DNA of 64,000 nt from an uncultured Enterorhabdus sp. (lineage in GTDB: Bacteria > Actinomycetota > Coriobacteriia > Coriobacteriales > Eggerthellaceae): positions 186,001 through 250,000 of the forward strand of contig CANSQM010000001.1 in NCBI GenBank assembly GCA_947649205.1. Direction: 5' to 3'. Below are positions 52,250 to 62,353 of this stretch, one piece after another; the first letter of the stretch is position 1, and every line of letters begins with the position of its first letter. The notes below the pieces were generated by a model. The model was not told the DNA's origin, did no database searches, and saw only the letters and a program-made list of their open reading frames with translations. The position numbers were made by a program, and so were the translations under genes.

Positions 52250-53611
52250 ATGCTCCTCTGTGCCCAGTACATCCTGCCCGTCACCTCCGAGCCCATCGTC
52301 GATGGCGCGGTGCTCGTGCGCGACGGCGTTATCCGCGACATCGGCAGCGCCGACATGCTGCGCCTGCGCTACCCCGACGAGGAAGTCGTCGACCAGGGGC
52401 TCGCGGCCATCATGCCCGGCCTGGTGGACCTGCACACCCGCCTCGAGCAGTCGGTGCTGCGCGGCGTGGTGAACGACGCCCCCTACGTGGAATGGCTCTC
52501 CGAGGTGGCCCGCAAGTCCGCTCGCCTCGAGGCAGTGGACTGGTTCGATTCGGCCATCCTCGGCGGTCTGGACGCCCTGTCCAGCGGCATCACCACCGTG
52601 GCCGACATCACCGCCACCGGCGCCTCCTGCACCGCCGTGAACAAGCTCGGCTTGCGCTCGGTCATCTACCGCAGCGTGGCCGCCATGGACCGCGACCGCA
52701 TCAACGCCGCTATGCAGCTGGCCCAGAAGGACATCCTGCACTGGCGCGAGGAGGTAGATTCCGATCGCGTCACCATCGGTATCGCCCCGGCGCCCCTGTT
52801 CACCAACCATCCGGCCATGCTCACGGCCGTCTCCCAGTTCGCCACCAAGGAGAATCTGCCCGTGGCCATGTGGCTCGCCGGCAGCCGCGAGGAATGCGAC
52901 TTCGTCAAGTACGGTTCCTCGCCCTTCCAGGTGCACGGCGGCGACGTGAAGCGCGGCTATGTGGAGATCCCGCCCTGGCTGCCCACGGGTGTGAGCCCCG
53001 TGCGCTACGCTCTGAACTGGAGCGCCTTCGACGCCCCCAACGTCATGATCGTGGGCGCCGTATGCGTCGACGACGCCGACCTGAAGAAACTGCGCAACTA
53101 CAACGTGGCCGTCTGCGTGTGTCCGCGGGCCTGCGCCCAGCTGGGTATGGGCATCGCGCCCCTCGATGAGTTCATCCGCGCCGACTTGCGCGTGGGCATC
53201 GGCACCGATTCGCCGGCCGCCACCGAGTCCACCGACATGCTCTCCGAGATGCGCCTCGGCATGCTGCTCCAGCGCGCTGTGAACCCGGGCCGCTTCCTCG
53301 ATGCGCGAACCATGCTGGAGGTGGCCACCATCGGCGGCGCCCGGGCCCTCGGCCTGGCCGACAAGGTGGGCTCGCTGGAGATCGGCAAGTGCGCCGACAT
53401 GATCGCGGTGGATCTGTCCAGCTCGCACCAGTCCTTCACCACCGACCCCGTGGCCGCTGTCGTGAACACCTGCACCACGGCCGACGTGCTCATGACCATG
53501 GTGGACGGCGCCGTGCTCTACGAGAAGAACCGCTGGCACGTGAAAGTGGAGGTGGCGAAGAACATCGCCCGGGTCATCGAGATTCGCAGCAAGCTGCGCC
53601 CCGAGGCCTAA
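52250..53611 (+). CDS. Amidohydrolase-family protein without canonical metal ligands
   Basis: 453 residues with the fold and order of the MTA/SAH deaminase (TrzN/MtaD) group: an N-terminal beta sandwich, IMPGLVDLHTR, GIAPAPLFTN, MGIAPLDEFI, GIGTDSPAATESTDMLSEMR and the C-terminal LEIGKCADMIAVDL. The HxH motif reads HTR; the positions of the other metal His residues read MWLAG and IVGAVCVD; only the Asp of GTDS remains. It may bind a ligand or have another reaction. The ATG follows GGGAGG. Confidence 0.85.
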   Translation: MLLCAQYILPVTSEPIVDGAVLVRDGVIRDIGSADMLRLRYPDEEVVDQGLAAIMPGLVDLHTRLEQSVLRGVVNDAPYVEWLSEVARKSARLEAVDWFDSAILGGLDALSSGITTVADITATGASCTAVNKLGLRSVIYRSVAAMDRDRINAAMQLAQKDILHWREEVDSDRVTIGIAPAPLFTNHPAMLTAVSQFATKENLPVAMWLAGSREECDFVKYGSSPFQVHGGDVKRGYVEIPPWLPTGVSPVRYALNWSAFDAPNVMIVGAVCVDDADLKKLRNYNVAVCVCPRACAQLGMGIAPLDEFIRADLRVGIGTDSPAATESTDMLSEMRLGMLLQRAVNPGRFLDARTMLEVATIGGARALGLADKVGSLEIGKCADMIAVDLSSSHQSFTTDPVAAVVNTCTTADVLMTMVDGAVLYEKNRWHVKVEVAKNIARVIEIRSKLRPEA

Positions 53612-53739
53612 GTTCTTCCCGACGGACCATGGAAATCATGCAGCGCCGCCCGGTGCCGGAGGTTTTCTCTGGCGCTCGGCGGCGCAATCTGCGATAATGG
53701 CGAATTTGCCAAGAGAGATGGAATCGAGGAGCGCAAGCG

Positions 53740-53952
53740 ATGTCCCAGAGGAAGAACAAGACCGGGTCGAAGAACATCACCCGCAAGCAGCAGGCCGAGC
53801 GCATCCGCGCGGCCGAAGAGCGGGAGCGCCGCGCCAAGGAGGCCGCCGAGGCCAAGGCGCGCACGAAGAAGATCTTCACCATCGTGGTCTGCGTCATCCT
53901 CGTGCTCGCCCTCGGTATTCCCACTATGGCTCTGACCGTGCTCTCGCTGTAG
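53740..53952 (+). CDS. Small single-helix membrane protein upstream of tatB
   Basis: 70 residues. A highly charged N-terminal 45 residues likely to form a helix (QQAERIRAAEERERRAKEAA) precede one membrane helix (IFTIVVCVILVLALGIPTMA). The ATG has GAGGAG at eight bases. Twenty-one bases separate it from tatB, so it is co-transcribed. Function unknown. Confidence 0.75.
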   Translation: MSQRKNKTGSKNITRKQQAERIRAAEERERRAKEAAEAKARTKKIFTIVVCVILVLALGIPTMALTVLSL

Positions 53953-53973
53953 GGCTGTAGAAAGGATCGCGAC

Positions 53974-54627
53974 GTGTTTGGAATCGGCGGATTCGAGCTT
54001 TTTCTCATCCTGCTGTTCGGGTTCCTCATTTTCGGGCCCGATAAGCTGCCTGCCATGGCGAAGACCATCGGCAAGGCCATCGCGAAATTCAGGAACGCCC
54101 AGGAGGAGATGAGCGGCGTGCTGAAGGGCGAGATGGTGTTCGACAAGGACGCCGAGGATCCCTTCAAGAACCCGCTCGACGCCCTGGACGATGTGGCCGC
54201 CAAGGCCAGCAAGGGGGCTACGGCCGCCAAGAAGGCCGCCAGCACCGCCACGAAGAAGGTGGGGGAGGCCGCGAAGAAGAGCGGTACCACCACCGCTGCC
54301 GCCGGCGCCGCTGCCGCGGCTGCCGCCAAGGCCGAGCAGGGCGAGGGCGCCCCGGCCAAGCCCGAGAGCTTCGCCGAGCGCAAGGCCCGCTACGACAAGG
54401 AGCGCCAGGCCAAGAAGGAGGCCGAGGCGGAAGAGGCCAAGAAGAAGGCCGAGGAGGAGCGCAAGGCCGCTGCCGAGGCGCGCAAGGCCGAAGCCGCTGC
54501 CAAGCGGGCCGAGGCCGAGGCGAAGCGGAAGGCCGAACAGGCCGCAAAGACCGTCTCCGAGGCCGCCGATGCGGCGCCTGCCGCGCCAACCGCCGATACG
54601 CCCGCCGCCGAGAAGAAAGAGGACTAG
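53974..54627 (+). CDS. tatB: Twin-arginine translocase subunit TatB
   Basis: 217 residues. The N-terminal helix FGIGGFELFLILLFGFLIFG, followed by PDKLPAMAKTIGKAIAKFRN, is the TatA/B signature; Glu at residue 8 favours TatB. A long Ala/Lys/Glu-rich tail (about 80-217) is predicted as extended helix. The start is GTG at 53974 after AAAGGA. Three bases separate it from tatC. It would export the flavoprotein (5186) and molybdoenzymes. Confidence 0.9.
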   Translation: MFGIGGFELFLILLFGFLIFGPDKLPAMAKTIGKAIAKFRNAQEEMSGVLKGEMVFDKDAEDPFKNPLDALDDVAAKASKGATAAKKAASTATKKVGEAAKKSGTTTAAAGAAAAAAAKAEQGEGAPAKPESFAERKARYDKERQAKKEAEAEEAKKKAEEERKAAAEARKAEAAAKRAEAEAKRKAEQAAKTVSEAADAAPAAPTADTPAAEKKED

Positions 54628-54630
54628 ATC

Positions 54631-55416
54631 ATGCCTATCGGACCGGCACGCATGCCCCTGTTCGACCACCTCGGCGAGCTGCGCATGCGCCTCGTGCGCA
54701 TCGTCGCCTGTCTGGCGGTGGCCGTCATCGTGTTCTACATGGCCACGCCCACCATGGGCCAGTTCCTGCTCATGCCCATCGCCGAGTACCTGCCGGTGAA
54801 CCCGGCCACGGGCTTGGCATCGTTGCAGGCCATCGATCCCTTCGAGGCCTTCGCCGTGCGCTTCCAGATATCGGTCTGGGCCGGCATCGTGGCCACCTCG
54901 CCCGTCATTCTGTGGCAGCTGCTCGCCTTCTTCCTGCCGGCTCTGAAGCCGAGCGAGCGCAAGTGGTTCGTGCCCACCTTCGCTGCGGCGGTGTCGCTGT
55001 TCATGATCGGCACGGTGTTCTGCTACTGCATCATCCTGAACCCGGCGTTCCAGTGGCTCACCGACCAAGCCATGGGGCTGGGCTATGTGGCGCCGCGCAT
55101 GAGCTCCTACATCGACATCATCATTAAGTTCGAGCTCGGCTTCGGCTTCGCCTTCGAGCTGCCGCTTATCGTGTTCTACTTGGTCATCTTCGATGTCATT
55201 CCCTACAAGAAGCTGCGTGGGAGCTGGCGGACGGTCTATGTGGTGCTCATGGTCATCTGCGCCGTGGTCACCCCCGATGCCTCGCCGGTGACCATGCTGC
55301 TCATGTTTGCCGCCATGATCGTGCTCTACGAGGGCAGCTTGCTCATCGCGCGGGTGGTGCTGGGCCGCCGCATCAAGGCCCAGAACGAAGCTCTGGCCGC
55401 CGAGGAAGACGAATAG
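54631..55416 (+). CDS. tatC: Twin-arginine translocase subunit TatC
   Basis: 261 residues with six membrane helices. FDHLGELRMRLVRI at the N-terminus, DPFEAFAVRFQISVWAGIV, and FGFAFELPLIVFYLV with its Glu, and PDASPVTMLLMFAAMIVLYE, are diagnostic. It recognises twin-arginine signals together with TatB. The operon ends at the terminator at 55438. Confidence 0.95.
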   Translation: MPIGPARMPLFDHLGELRMRLVRIVACLAVAVIVFYMATPTMGQFLLMPIAEYLPVNPATGLASLQAIDPFEAFAVRFQISVWAGIVATSPVILWQLLAFFLPALKPSERKWFVPTFAAAVSLFMIGTVFCYCIILNPAFQWLTDQAMGLGYVAPRMSSYIDIIIKFELGFGFAFELPLIVFYLVIFDVIPYKKLRGSWRTVYVVLMVICAVVTPDASPVTMLLMFAAMIVLYEGSLLIARVVLGRRIKAQNEALAAEEDE

Positions 55417-55437
55417 CAAAGGGACTGTGACGCTGTC

Positions 55438-55463
55438 GGGCGGGGGAGACCCCGCCCTTTTTT
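55438..55463 (+). terminator. Intrinsic terminator after tatC
   Basis: GGGCGGGG, GAGA, CCCCGCCC, then TTTTTT: a perfect 8-bp stem with a six-T tail. Confidence 0.92.
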
Positions 55464-55498
55464 GCATCGGGCCCGGGATGGGCCGGAAAGGGAATCTC

Positions 55499-55855
55499 AT
55501 GCACGAGTTGGGACTGATGACCGGCGTCATGGACGCGGCGGTGGCGGCGGCCCGCGAGGCGGGGGCCGCGCGGCTGCTGTCCGTGAAGCTCTCCATCGGC
55601 GAGGCCAACGAGGCTGTGGAGGATGCCCTCTTCTTCGCCTTCGATGCCCTGGCCGCGGCCGACCCCTTCACCGAGGGCGCCGCCCTCGACCTGACTATGG
55701 TGCGCCCTCGCAGCATCTGCCTGGAGTGCGGCGAGGAGTTCGAGCACGATCTCTACAGTCGGTTCTGCCCCGCCTGCGACTCCTTCGCTACCGAACTGGT
55801 GGCCGGTCGCGAGCTCTCCATCGAGTCTATCGAGGTGGACTTGCCGGAATCCTAG
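55499..55855 (+). CDS. hypA: Hydrogenase nickel metallochaperone HypA
   Basis: 118 residues. The nickel-binding MHE begins the protein, and the zinc site is formed by CLECGEEFEHD and CPACDSF. It inserts nickel into [NiFe] hydrogenase (with HypB). Residues 30-50 (KLSIGEANEAVEDALFFAFD) match the family. No hypB or hydrogenase gene is nearby. The ATG follows AAGGGAA. Confidence 0.92.
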   Translation: MHELGLMTGVMDAAVAAAREAGAARLLSVKLSIGEANEAVEDALFFAFDALAAADPFTEGAALDLTMVRPRSICLECGEEFEHDLYSRFCPACDSFATELVAGRELSIESIEVDLPES

Positions 55856-55983
55856 GGCCTCGGCAATCCCATGGAAACAAAGCGCTGCCATAGTGCAAGA
55901 CGGTGCTTTTGCTACGATGGGCGACGAAGGTCGCGGTTTGCGCCGTTTCCCTATGCAGCCGCCCGAGCCGGAAAGGAAGGTCC

Positions 55984-56826
55984 ATGGAGCCTTTGGAGAT
56001 GTACGATGCCTGCGCGGCCGCCCTCGGCGACTTCGTGCGCGGTGCCGGTTTTGCCGATGTGGTCATCGGGCTGTCGGGGGGCATGGACTCGTCCCTCGTG
56101 GCGGCCATGGCCGTCGATGCCCTGGGTGTCGGCTCCGTGCACGGGATCATGCTACCGGGGCCCTATTCCAGCGAATCTTCCCTCACCGACGCCCGCGCTC
56201 TGGCCGCCAACCTCGGCATCGCCACGGATACGGTGTCCATCTGCGAGCCCTTCGAGGCCTTCGAGATGGTTCTCGCCCGAGCCTGCGGGGGCGCGCTTGC
56301 GGGCTTGGCCGCCGAGAACACTCAAGCCCGCTGTCGCATGGTATGCCTCATGGCCCTCTCCAACGCCCATGGATGGCTGCTGCTGAACACGGGGAACAAG
56401 TCCGAGGCGGCCATGGGCTACTCCACCCTCTACGGCGACACGGCCGGGGCCTTCGCCCCCTTGGGCGGCGTCTATAAGACCGATGTGTTTGCCATGGCCC
56501 GGGCCCGCAATCGCCGAGCCGTGGAAGCCGGCGGAGTCGGCCCCATTCCCGTGAACGTGTTCGTGAAGCCGCCCTCGGCGGAGTTGTCGCCCGACCAGGA
56601 GGACGAGAAGTCCCTCGGCATCGACTACGCCACCCTGGACCGCATCCTCGTGGCCGCTGTGGAGCATGGGGAAGCTCCCGAGGCTATTGCGGCGGCCCTC
56701 GCAGCCGAGGGGCGCGAGGCCGAAGCGACCCGGCGCCTTGTGGACGACGTGCTCGCCCGCACGGCGGCCAATGCCTTCAAGCGGGCTTTGGAGCCCCCGT
56801 ACCCCGCTGCTCCCTTCTACGAATAA
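55984..56826 (+). CDS. nadE: NAD synthetase, ammonia-dependent
   Basis: 280 residues, the last step of NAD synthesis (deamido-NAD plus ammonia and ATP). The P-loop is IGLSGGMDSSLVAAMAVDAL; ENTQARCRMVCLMALSNAHG, LLLNTGNKSEAAMGYSTLYG and DTAGAFAPLGGVYKTDVF are typical. No glutaminase domain is attached. The ATG follows AAGGAAGG. Confidence 0.93.
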   Translation: MEPLEMYDACAAALGDFVRGAGFADVVIGLSGGMDSSLVAAMAVDALGVGSVHGIMLPGPYSSESSLTDARALAANLGIATDTVSICEPFEAFEMVLARACGGALAGLAAENTQARCRMVCLMALSNAHGWLLLNTGNKSEAAMGYSTLYGDTAGAFAPLGGVYKTDVFAMARARNRRAVEAGGVGPIPVNVFVKPPSAELSPDQEDEKSLGIDYATLDRILVAAVEHGEAPEAIAAALAAEGREAEATRRLVDDVLARTAANAFKRALEPPYPAAPFYE

Positions 56827-56860
56827 CGCCCTCGTAACTACCCCAACGGGAGTATGGCGC

Positions 56861-58123
56861 GTGGGGCCGCTCTCGTTTACCATGGTACTCATGGATGCGC
56901 TGCTGGGAAAGACCGAGAAACTCACCGCCACCGACTGGCTCATCGACGTGGTGGTGGCCCTCGGCGCCTTCGGCTTCGGTTGCCTTCAGTTCACTCTGGC
57001 GGTGAACTTGCTCATTCCCGACGAGTTCATGCGCCGGCTCATGGGCATCCAAGTCATGGTGCCCACGGCCTTCTCCCTGGGGGCCATCGCACTCACCACC
57101 GTGCCCCTTGTGGTTCGGCGCCGCTTGCCCTGGGTGGCGTTCGTCGGGTGCATCGTGGCCTGGGCGCTGCTCCAGTCCCAGCTCAACGGCATTGCCCTGT
57201 CGGTGGTGGGGCCGCTCGTGGCCCTGTTCACCCTGGCTGCCAGCCGCCCTCGGGGCGAGGCAATCGTGGCCTTCGCTCTGCTGGCCGTCCTGCTGTTCGT
57301 GGCACCGCCTCCGCCCGATCAGTCTCGCATCCTGACCCAGCTCACCCTCTTCCAGAACGGGGCTTTGGGGCTCGCCGCGGCCTTCGCGGGCTACGCCCTG
57401 CGCGAGCATCAGGAGCGTGCCCGGGCCATTGAGGAGCGGGCCGCCGCGGCCGAGCGCACCCGCGAGACCGAGGCGCGCCGCCGCCTCGAGGCCGAGCGGG
57501 TGTCCATCGCCCGGGAGGTCCACGACATCACGGCCCATTCCCTGTCGGCGGTGAGCATCCAGGCCGCCGCGGCCGAGCGGCTCGTGGAGCGCGATCCGGC
57601 GGCAGCTAAAGCGGCCATCGCCGAAGTGCGGTCCACGGCGAAGGAGGCCCTGGAGGAGATTCGCGCCATGATCGGCGTGCTGCGCAGCGGGGAGGGCCCG
57701 GCCGAGACCGCCCCCACCGAGGGCACCGACCGCATGGCCGATCTCGTGGGCTATCTGGAAGGGGCCGGCATCGAGACCTCTCTGGCCATGGAGGGCTACG
57801 ATCGCGCTCGCGTGCCGGCCTATATTGACGTGGCCCTCTTCGGCATCGCCCGGGAGGCGGTCACCAACATCGTGCGCCACGCCGGCGCCACCCGGGCCGC
57901 CATCACCCTTGTGGCCGAGGAGAGCGCTGTGGCCCGGCTCGTGGTAGACGACGACGGCCGCGGACCCGGCCCGACGCCGGAGGGCGGCCATCATGGCCTG
58001 GTGGGCATGGCCGAGCGCGTTCGCCTGCTCCATGGCACCTTCGCCGCCGCCGAGAGCCCCTGGGGCGGCTTCCGCATCGCCGTGGCCGTTCCCCTCGCCC
58101 CGAAGGAGGAGACCCATGGCTGA
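56861..58123 (+). CDS. NarL-type sensor histidine kinase
   Basis: 420 residues. Four to five N-terminal membrane helices (about residues 30-185) precede a coiled segment and the HisKA_3 box (SIAREVHDITAHSLSAVSIQ), then an HATPase domain (REAVTNIVRHAGATRAAITL, DDDGRGPGP, HHGLVGMAERVRLLHG). No extracellular sensor domain; the membrane part itself may sense. GTG at 56861 has GGGAG at eight bases; ATG at 56882 or 56891 are alternatives. It overlaps the regulator gene by 8 bases. Confidence 0.9.
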   Translation: MGPLSFTMVLMDALLGKTEKLTATDWLIDVVVALGAFGFGCLQFTLAVNLLIPDEFMRRLMGIQVMVPTAFSLGAIALTTVPLVVRRRLPWVAFVGCIVAWALLQSQLNGIALSVVGPLVALFTLAASRPRGEAIVAFALLAVLLFVAPPPPDQSRILTQLTLFQNGALGLAAAFAGYALREHQERARAIEERAAAAERTRETEARRRLEAERVSIAREVHDITAHSLSAVSIQAAAAERLVERDPAAAKAAIAEVRSTAKEALEEIRAMIGVLRSGEGPAETAPTEGTDRMADLVGYLEGAGIETSLAMEGYDRARVPAYIDVALFGIAREAVTNIVRHAGATRAAITLVAEESAVARLVVDDDGRGPGPTPEGGHHGLVGMAERVRLLHGTFAAAESPWGGFRIAVAVPLAPKEETHG

Positions 58124-58820
58124 GACCGATCCCATCCGCGTGCTTGTCGTGGACGACCAGGACCTCGTGCGCTCGGGGTTCAAGATGATCCTCTCCACCT
58201 ACGAGGGCATCGAGATCGTCGGCGAGGCCAGAAACGGCGCCCAGGCCGTGGAAGAGGCCCAGCGTCTGCGGCCCGATGTGGTGCTCATGGATATTCGCAT
58301 GCCGGAGATGAGCGGCATCGAGGCCTGCCGCGCTATCACGGCCAACCCGCTGCTGGCCAAAACCCGGGTGCTCGTGCTGACCACCTTCGATATCGACGAG
58401 TACGTCTACGACGCCCTGGGGGCCGGAGCGAGCGGCTTTCTGCTCAAGGATGCAGATCCCGACGACATTGCCGCTGCCATCCGCGTCGTGGCCGCCGGCG
58501 ATGCCCTTATCCAGCCCTCGGTCATGCGCCGGCTTGTGGAGACTTTCGTGGCCGCCCGGCCTCGGGGCGGCTGGGGGAGCGCCGAGGCCGCCGACGGCCG
58601 CCGAGCGGCCCTGGGCAGCCTTACCGACCGCGAGCGCGAGATCCTCATGCTGGTGGCCCGCGGCCTGTCCAACGACGAGATCGCCGAGGAGCTGTTCATC
58701 TCGCCGGCCACGGTGAAGACCCACCTGGCCCGCATCATGGCGAAGACCGATGCCCACGATCGGGCCCAGCTCGTGGTGTTTGCCTACGAGACGGGGCTTG
58801 TTTCCCCAGCGGCACGGTAA
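58116..58820 (+). CDS. NarL/FixJ-family response regulator
   Basis: 234 residues. The receiver domain has the acidic pair VVDDQ, the phosphoacceptor Asp in VVLMDIRMPEMSG, and KDAD near the end. A linker of 25 residues is followed by a LuxR helix-turn-helix (SLTDREREILMLVARGLSND, then EEIFISPATVKTH-like ELFISPATVKTHLARIMAK). Partner of the upstream kinase by overlap. Targets unknown; groES follows by 200 bases but is under CIRCE control. Confidence 0.93.
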   Translation: MAETDPIRVLVVDDQDLVRSGFKMILSTYEGIEIVGEARNGAQAVEEAQRLRPDVVLMDIRMPEMSGIEACRAITANPLLAKTRVLVLTTFDIDEYVYDALGAGASGFLLKDADPDDIAAAIRVVAAGDALIQPSVMRRLVETFVAARPRGGWGSAEAADGRRAALGSLTDREREILMLVARGLSNDEIAEELFISPATVKTHLARIMAKTDAHDRAQLVVFAYETGLVSPAAR

Positions 58821-58888
58821 TCCCTGATAAAAACCGTAATTGTAGGAAAGTTGAGTGGAAAAAACTCAAGTTTTCCTTCCGTCACCCC

Positions 58889-58916
58889 TTGTTTTCTCCG
58901 GCGTTGCTGTTATGAT
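58889..58916 (+). promoter_or_regulatory. Promoter of groES-groEL
   Basis: TTGTTT (58889-58894) and TATGAT (58911-58916) with 16 bp between, just upstream of CIRCE. Confidence 0.55.
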
Positions 58917-58926
58917 GTCTTCCTGT

Positions 58927-58953
58927 TTAGCACTCGTAGTTGCGGAGTGCTAG
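58927..58953. promoter_or_regulatory. CIRCE operator (HrcA binding site)
   Basis: TTAGCACTC, nine bases, GAGTGCTAG: the classical CIRCE with exact spacing and one mismatch at the last base. It implies heat-shock repression by HrcA. Confidence 0.95.
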
Positions 58954-59028
58954 CACTTAACCCGAGAGAGTGGTTAAATGAGAGGTTGTGCACCCGCACT
59001 ACGCAAACCATTGAAAGGACGGCAAGCT

Positions 59029-59316
59029 ATGAATTTGAAGCCTCTGGGCGACCGCGTCATCCTGAAGCAGGACGAGGCCGAGGTCACCACCGCGTCCGGT
59101 CTCTTCCTGGCCTCCGACGCCAAGGAGAAGCCGCAGACCGGTACCATCATCGCCGTGGGCGAGGGCAAGATGGACAAGGACGGCAAGCTGATCCCCATGC
59201 CCGTCAAGGTGGGCGACAAGGTCATCTACGGCAAGTTCGGCGGCACCGAGATCGCCCTGGACGGCGAGAATGTGCTCATTCTCCGCGCTGACGACATTTA
59301 CGCTGTGGTTGAATAA
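59029..59316 (+). CDS. groES: Co-chaperonin GroES
   Basis: 95 residues. MNLKPLGDRVILKQDEAE and VGDKVIYGKFGGTEIALDGE are typical, as is the mobile loop around TTASGLFLASDAKEKP. It caps the GroEL ring. The ATG follows GAAAGGA. A gap of 196 bases containing a hairpin separates it from groEL. Confidence 0.97.
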   Translation: MNLKPLGDRVILKQDEAEVTTASGLFLASDAKEKPQTGTIIAVGEGKMDKDGKLIPMPVKVGDKVIYGKFGGTEIALDGENVLILRADDIYAVVE

Positions 59317-59370
59317 ATTTTTCAGCCACAGCCGACGGCTTTCCGTGGCGGCCGCCTCGCGCTTCAGAAC

Positions 59371-59420
59371 CTGCGGTCTTTCGCACACAGCGCAAAGGCT
59401 GTCTGAGCTCAAGACCGCAG
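59371..59420. repeat. Hairpin between groES and groEL
   Basis: CTGCGGTCTT (59371-59380) pairs perfectly with AAGACCGCAG (59411-59420). It may protect or process the bicistronic mRNA. A weaker GCCAC/GTGGC hairpin precedes it. Confidence 0.6.
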
Positions 59421-59488
59421 AACCTTCAGCACGATGCGACTCACCACGAAAAGCCTGCTGTTTCCCCTGTTGATTTTTGAGAAGATAA

Positions 59489-61147
<1,659 letters not shown>

Positions 61148-61201
61148 GCCGGAGGCCCCAAGCTCTCCGGTTGGGTAACCGCTCAACAAACTAACGCGCG
61201 G

Positions 61202-61228
61202 AAAGGCGGCCCGAAGGCCGCCTTTCTT
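61202..61228 (+). terminator. Intrinsic terminator after groEL
   Basis: AAAGGCGGCC, CGAA, GGCCGCCTTT: a perfect 10-bp stem with the T-run of its own arm and CTT. Confidence 0.88.
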
Positions 61229-61229
61229 C

Positions 61230-61235
61230 TACAAT
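61230..61235 (+). promoter_or_regulatory. -10 element for a likely leaderless transcript
   Basis: TACAAT ends seven bases before the ATG at 61243, so transcription would begin at or next to the start codon. No ribosome binding site is present. Confidence 0.4.
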
Positions 61236-61242
61236 GGGCCCC

Positions 61243-62205
61243 ATGGAAGAATTTGCGCACATAGCCGAACACGTGCTGGAGCATTCGGTCTCCGACACGC
61301 TGTACCTCATCCCGTTTCTGTTCGTGACCTACCTGGCCATGGAATGGCTCGAGCACAAGACGGGCGGCAAGACCCAGCGGGCCATCCAGCACGCCGGCGC
61401 CGCCGGCCCCATCGTGGGCGCGGTGCTGGGCGTAGTGCCCCAGTGCGGATTCTCGGCGGTGGGGGCCACGCTGTGGGCGGGGCGCGTTATCACCCTGGGC
61501 ACCCTGTTCGCCATCTTCCTGTCCACCTCCGATGAGATGCTGCCCATCTTTCTCGCCGAGGCGGTGCCGGCCAACACCATCCTCTCCATCATGGGGGCGA
61601 AGGTGGTCATCGCCATGGTCATGGGCTTTATCGTGGACACGGTGCTGCGCCTCGCCCGGCGCGATAGGGAGCGCCTGCGCATTCACGAGCTGTGCGAGCG
61701 GGATCAGTGCGGGTGCAACGATGACTGCCATGCCTGCGAGCAGGCGCCCGAGCGCGCCTACGAGCACCACGATGATGTGGAGCATACCCACAGCCACGGC
61801 CACGGGTGGAAGGGCATCCTGCGATCCGCCACGAGGCACACCATTCAGGTGACGCTGTTCATCTTCATCATTACTGTGGTGCTTAACGCCGTACTGGAAG
61901 TGGTGGGGGAGGACGCTCTCGCCCAGTTCCTCGGCGACAACCCCGCCTTCTCGGTATTTGCCACGGCGCTCGTGGGCCTCATTCCCAACTGCGCCGCCAG
62001 CGTGATCATCGCGCAGCTGTACGTGGAAGGGGTGCTCGGCGCGGGCGCCATGCTCGCCGGCCTGCTCGTCAGCGCCGGCGTGGGCCTGCTCGTGCTCGTG
62101 CGCGCCAACCGCCACTGGAGGCAGAATCTCGCCATCATCGTCGCCCTCTACGTCATCGGCGTCTTCTGGGGCCTCATCTGCAACGCCCTGGGCGTGGTGT
62201 TCTAG
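61243..62205 (+). CDS. Putative heavy-metal (ArsP_2/manganese-type) exporter
   Basis: 320 residues with about eight to ten membrane helices. GAVLGVVPQCGFSAVGATLW and its repeat in the second half, ALVGLIPNCAASVIIAQLYV, are the paired signatures of the ArsP_2/putative Mn transporter family. A cytoplasmic loop (about 150-190) is rich in Cys and His (CGCNDDCHACEQ, HHDDVEHTHSHGHG), probably binding metal. ATG 61243 is chosen for the leaderless promoter; ATG 61234 is the alternative. Confidence 0.8.
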   Translation: MEEFAHIAEHVLEHSVSDTLYLIPFLFVTYLAMEWLEHKTGGKTQRAIQHAGAAGPIVGAVLGVVPQCGFSAVGATLWAGRVITLGTLFAIFLSTSDEMLPIFLAEAVPANTILSIMGAKVVIAMVMGFIVDTVLRLARRDRERLRIHELCERDQCGCNDDCHACEQAPERAYEHHDDVEHTHSHGHGWKGILRSATRHTIQVTLFIFIITVVLNAVLEVVGEDALAQFLGDNPAFSVFATALVGLIPNCAASVIIAQLYVEGVLGAGAMLAGLLVSAGVGLLVLVRANRHWRQNLAIIVALYVIGVFWGLICNALGVVF

Positions 62206-62277
62206 CTCTCCGCGCTTGGGCGCTGCTTCCCTTTTTCGGAAACGGCTTTTCCGAACTGACAATTTGCCAAAAAAACT

Positions 62278-62336
62278 CCTTGCGCTGGCGGAGAGATCGT
62301 ACTAATCTCGTAACGTTCATCCGCAAGGTCTTTTTT
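62278..62336 (+). terminator. Leader terminator (attenuator candidate) upstream of the cstA operon
   Basis: CCTTGCG (62278-62284) pairs with CGCAAGG (62322-62328), an inner AGAT/ATCT stem sits in the loop, and TTTTTT follows at 62331-62336. It lies only 18 bases before the next start codon, so it either ends upstream transcription or attenuates the downstream genes. Confidence 0.6.
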
Positions 62337-62353
62337 GGAAGAAGGCGATGGTC

